7,407 nt of DNA from an uncultured Aquimonas sp. (GTDB lineage: Bacteria > Pseudomonadota > Gammaproteobacteria > Xanthomonadales > Xanthomonadaceae): positions 1 through 7,407 of the forward strand of contig CAMLOR010000161.1 in the NCBI GenBank assembly GCA_946481615.1, in the 5' to 3' direction. Below the pieces are notes generated by a model, which searched no databases, was not told the origin of the DNA, and was given only the letters and a program-made list of their open reading frames with translations. Positions 7,170 to 7,407 of this stretch are shown piece by piece. How positions within the stretch are numbered: the first letter of the stretch is position 1; each line of letters starts with the position of its first letter. The translations under genes were made by a program, and so were the position numbers.

Positions 7170-7225
7170 GGCGGGGCTTCCGGGGGAGCGCGGAATCGCG
7201 CGTTCTTCCCCACGTACGCAATCCC

Positions 7226-7251
7226 CGCGGCGCAGGGATCAGCGCGCCGCG
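7226..7251. repeat. 8-bp GC hairpin at the end of the DUF2238 gene
   Basis: CGCGGCGC (7226-7233) pairs with GCGCCGCG (7244-7251) around a 10-nt loop containing the DUF2238 stop codon. It could weakly attenuate transcription between the DUF2238 and delta-60 genes, but no T-run follows on the minus strand. The rest of the 69-nt gap shows no convincing promoter. Confidence 0.25.
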
Positions 7252-7407
7252 ACCGGGCTCCCCAGTTGGCGGTCGTGCAGGCGCGCGAACAGCAGCTGCG
7301 AGAGCACCGCCCCGCACAACGCCAGGAACATGTCCCACTGCGTATCCCAGATGTCGCCCTGGGTGGCGAGGTAGGCATCCGCCTCGCCGCCCATGATCAG
7401 CGCCGCC
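7239..7407 (-). CDS. DUF2238 (YjdF-like) inner membrane protein, C-terminal part only
   Basis: The last 55 codons of a gene that enters from the right edge. The peptide reads GGEADAYLATQGDIWDTQWD, then a hydrophobic helix MFLALCGAVLSQLLFARLHD, a short RQLGSPVAAR tail and TGA. The TQGDxWDTQWDM segment directly before a last membrane helix ending in RLHDRQL is what I know from the C-terminus of DUF2238/YjdF-family integral membrane proteins, whose function is not established. The frame has no stop before 7239 and ends 69 nt before the delta-60 gene. The N-terminal membrane segments lie outside the window, so the family call rests on this piece alone. Confidence 0.72.
   Translation of the reverse strand, partial: AALIMGGEADAYLATQGDIWDTQWDMFLALCGAVLSQLLFARLHDRQLGSPVAAR

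Noticed and set aside
5395..7338. Minus-strand open frame of 647 codons spanning two genes
   Set aside because: It is out of frame with both the delta-60 and M16 genes, is dominated by Arg/Ala/Gly/Pro, and includes the FPRRREPR..LRGDD artefact translated from the intergenic repeat.

Overview
The window comes from a high-GC, probably gammaproteobacterial chromosome. I favour Lysobacterales (Xanthomonadales; Rhodanobacteraceae or Lysobacteraceae). The reasons are the GC-rich codon use, a delta-60 repeat secreted protein ending in an FADGFE-type tail, and an inverted pair of the dispersed GTCGTTCCCGCG..GCGGGAACCCAG palindromes. The taxonomic call is inference; no rRNA or other marker gene is present.

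All six genes I can support lie on the minus strand, so transcription runs from right to left. From the right edge: the C-terminal end of a DUF2238 (YjdF-like) membrane protein (7239-7407); a 468-aa exported delta-60 repeat protein (5763-7169); a 199-nt intergenic region with a large inverted repeat whose two arms are each hairpins; a 910-aa exported double-domain M16 zinc protease (2831-5563); an 80-nt gap with a 15-bp palindrome and a weak promoter candidate; then a signalling operon that leaves the window on the left. No gene-free stretch exceeds 300 nt, and I see no tRNA, rRNA, CRISPR array, IS or phage gene.

The signalling operon contains a membrane histidine kinase (TM-CHASE3-TM-PAS-HisKA-HATPase_c, 607 aa, GTG start), a stand-alone 146-aa Rcp1/CheY-like response regulator whose ATG overlaps the kinase stop codon, and a second receiver protein (REC then PAS, truncated by the window edge) whose Shine-Dalgarno sequence overlaps the preceding stop codon. 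The likely circuit is one periplasm-facing sensor kinase feeding two receiver proteins. The signal and output are unknown.

The M16 protease and delta-60 protein are both predicted to be exported but show no evident functional link to the kinase operon. I found no clear undescribed defence or mobile system. The most interesting items are the two-receiver operon, the covarying double-hairpin repeat, the short operator-like palindromes and the conserved-looking C-terminal tail of the delta-60 protein.
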